The notes beneath the pieces were generated by a model, which made no database searches, was not told where the DNA came from, and worked only from the letters and a program-made list of their open reading frames with translations. The translations under genes and the position numbers were made by a program. A stretch of DNA of 6,694 nucleotides from positions 1-6,694 of the forward strand of contig JAEYCM010000040.1 in the NCBI GenBank assembly GCA_023455425.1, read 5' to 3'. Of the stretch, positions 5,909-6,694 are shown one piece after another; within the stretch, counting starts at the first letter, position 1; each line of letters begins with the position of its first letter. The stretch is from Bacillota bacterium. GTDB taxonomy: Bacteria > Bacillota > Clostridia > Christensenellales > CAG-138.

Positions 5909-6346
5909 ATGAAGAGCGAATTCCGTACGCTGGATGGCTATGACCGCGTGCAAAAGCGCGCCATCACGCGCACGATGGAGGATTATCTGGAAATGATCTG
6001 CCGCCTCTCTCGCGTGGACCCTGTCGTGCGCGTGCAGGCCGTGGCGGAAAGCCTCAATGTCAAGCCCTCCTCCGTCACCAAAATGATGCAGCAGCTCGCC
6101 TCCAGGGGACTCTTGGAATACCACCCTTACGCTTACCTCAAACTCACGCCAGAGGGAGCGGCGGAAGGCAATTATTTATTATACCGGCATGATGTGCTGC
6201 ACGAATTCCTGTGCCTCGTCAACGGCGTGCCGGAAGATCTGGAACAGGTGGAATTGATCGAACATTTTTTCAACCGCCGCACGGTGGAGAATATTGAAAA
6301 GCTGGTGGTAAGGCTCCGGGCGGAACAGCAAACAGAACAGAAATAA
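5909..6346 (+). CDS. DtxR/MntR-family metal-dependent transcriptional regulator
   Basis: This 145-residue protein has an N-terminal winged helix (about 22-84; TMEDYLEMI, VQAVAESLNVKPSSVTKMMQQL as helix-turn-helix, YLKLTPEG as wing) and a helical metal-binding/dimerization domain (about 85-135). Its length equals that of MntR; the third SH3-like domain of long DtxR/IdeR proteins is absent. All six ligands of Bacillus MntR have counterparts at nearly the same spacing: D25, E28, H94, E115, E118, H119. It is divergent from feoAB, so a metal-sensing repressor of that operon is likely. The ligand set, with Asp rather than Met at the first position, suggests Mn(II) sensing or mixed Mn/Fe sensing. 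The ATG at 5909 has GGGGGAG 7 nt upstream; an upstream ATG-TAA (5904-5909) overlaps the start codon. A strong terminator overlaps its stop. Confidence 0.9.
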   Translation: MKSEFRTLDGYDRVQKRAITRTMEDYLEMICRLSRVDPVVRVQAVAESLNVKPSSVTKMMQQLASRGLLEYHPYAYLKLTPEGAAEGNYLLYRHDVLHEFLCLVNGVPEDLEQVELIEHFFNRRTVENIEKLVVRLRAEQQTEQK

Positions 6347-6371
6347 AAGGGACCGCTAAGCGGTCCCTTTT
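6345..6371 (+). terminator. Rho-independent terminator of the MntR-like gene
   Basis: AAAAGGGACCGC (6345-6356) and GCGGTCCCTTTT (6360-6371) form a perfect 12-bp stem around TAA. The A and T tracts at the two ends make it potentially bidirectional. It begins inside the stop codon of the regulator. Confidence 0.92.
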
Positions 6372-6400
6372 CCAGTTTGTCTTCCAACCAATCCCAGGGG

Positions 6401-6426
6401 ATGCGGAGGATTGCGATCCCCCGCAT
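6401..6426. other. Stem-loop with TGCG tetraloop after the terminator
   Basis: ATGCGGAGGAT (6401-6411) pairs with ATCCCCCGCAT (6416-6426) at 10 of 11 positions (one A-C mismatch) around TGCG. It is followed by TTTCTATCC, a poor T tract. It could be a backup terminator or another structured element; the plus/minus choice is open. Confidence 0.4.
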
Positions 6427-6460
6427 TTCTATCCAAAAGCTATCTTATTTGCGTTGCGGC

Positions 6461-6476
6461 AAAATGAACTCATTTT
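6461..6476. promoter_or_regulatory. 16-bp dyad, candidate XRE operator
   Basis: AAAATGA and TCATTTT are perfect 7-bp arms around AC. The half-site AATGA/TCATT recurs in the larger dyad at 6508-6534, which suggests two sites for one regulator, most simply the adjacent XRE protein. Confidence 0.45.
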
Positions 6477-6499
6477 CTGCCCACTGTGTAGCGGAGTTA

Positions 6500-6508
6500 T
6501 GGTATAGT
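6500..6508 (+). promoter_or_regulatory. Extended -10 promoter of the XRE gene
   Basis: TGG-TATAGT is a 5/6 -10 with the TGn extension; no good -35 lies 17 bp upstream. Transcription would start near 6515, inside the following dyad. A perfect TATAAT at 6523-6528 is an alternative -10 but also lacks a -35. Confidence 0.5.
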
Positions 6509-6534
6509 ATTTCATTATCCATTATAATGAAATA
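6508..6534. promoter_or_regulatory. 11-bp inverted repeat, candidate XRE operator
   Basis: TATTTCATTAT (6508-6518) and ATAATGAAATA (6524-6534) are perfect arms around CCATT. The dyad overlaps the predicted start of the XRE transcript and contains the alternative -10, so a protein bound there would block transcription. Confidence 0.6.
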
Positions 6535-6556
6535 GTAATCGCAAGGAGGGGGCATC

Positions 6557-6694
6557 TTGGAGGAAGCAAAGCTTGTAATAGCCAGCAATATCATCAGGCA
6601 ACGCACAAATGCAAATATGACGCAGGCGGAACTGGGTGAGAAATTGAATTATTCCGATAAGACAATTTCCAAATGGGAACGCGCGGAATCTGTT
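6557..6694 (+). CDS. XRE-family helix-turn-helix regulator (N-terminal part)
   Basis: The first 46 codons are present; the gene runs off the window. After a short lead, the sequence NIIRQRTNANMTQAELGEKL and NYSDKTISKWERAESV forms the canonical XRE/Cro helix-turn-helix (about 11-46), with MTQAELGEKL as helix 2 and SDKTISKWERA as recognition helix 3. The start is TTG, chosen because AGGAGG (6544-6549) lies 7 nt upstream and no ATG fits. Such proteins are cytoplasmic DNA-binding repressors; the effector or C-terminal domain lies outside the window. The palindromes just upstream suggest autoregulation. Its A/T-rich, palindrome-rich leader differs from the GC-richer neighbours, which may mark an accessory gene, but the evidence is slight. 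Confidence 0.85.
   Translation, partial: MEEAKLVIASNIIRQRTNANMTQAELGEKLNYSDKTISKWERAESV

Noticed and set aside
6172..6426. Minus-strand open frame beginning MRGIAILRIPWDWLEDKL
   Set aside because: It reads through the perfect terminator and the regulator gene, has no Shine-Dalgarno, and its N-terminus is just the stem-loop at 6401-6426.
1..6694. CRISPR array, insertion sequence or prophage attachment site
   Set aside because: No repeated spacer-repeat units, transposase motifs or tRNA-end duplications were seen.

Overview
The window looks like chromosomal DNA from a low-to-moderate GC-biased Firmicute of the class Clostridia. The evidence is a DUF4364-type protein, a YabE-like DUF348/G5/3D wall protein directly followed by rsmA (the Bacillus/Clostridium neighbourhood), the cysteine-rich clostridial form of FeoB, and strong AGGAGG-type ribosome binding sites. 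I cannot name genus or species.

Left part (1-1000): a tRNA-Val (anticodon GAC) on the minus strand has its own promoter. Divergent to it, an extended -10 promoter drives a leader of about 117 nt that can fold into a three-way junction, followed by a DUF4364 winged-helix-like gene. The closing helix of that leader pairs with the Shine-Dalgarno of the gene. A second promoter then opens a plus-strand operon: a membrane-anchored DUF348-DUF348-G5-3D protein (wall remodelling) whose stop overlaps the start of rsmA (16S rRNA dimethyladenosine transferase). The ribonuclease M5 gene that usually lies between them in Bacillus is absent. rsmA ends 3 bp from the convergent feoB.

Right part (3257-6371): feoA and feoB form a minus-strand ferrous-iron uptake operon. 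Divergent from feoA is a DtxR/MntR-family metalloregulator that keeps all six MntR metal ligands and ends in a perfect 12-bp-stem terminator. The most plausible reading is that metal-loaded regulator controls feoAB and perhaps itself. The 292-bp intergenic region between them is the most unusual part of the window. It has a perfect 13-bp inverted repeat whose right arm is the regulator's Shine-Dalgarno, a near-direct repeat of the regulator's first codons, a perfect 14-bp dyad and two small hairpins. It could be a Shine-Dalgarno-sequestering RNA switch or a small invertible DNA segment.

Far right (6372-6694): a palindrome-rich intergenic region leads into the first 46 codons of an XRE-family repressor (TTG start), cut off by the window end. 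Two dyads sharing the half-site AATGA/TCATT make autoregulation likely.

Most long antisense open frames, especially opposite feoB, are shadows and are not annotated. All similarity statements are from recognition of motifs by eye; no search was run.
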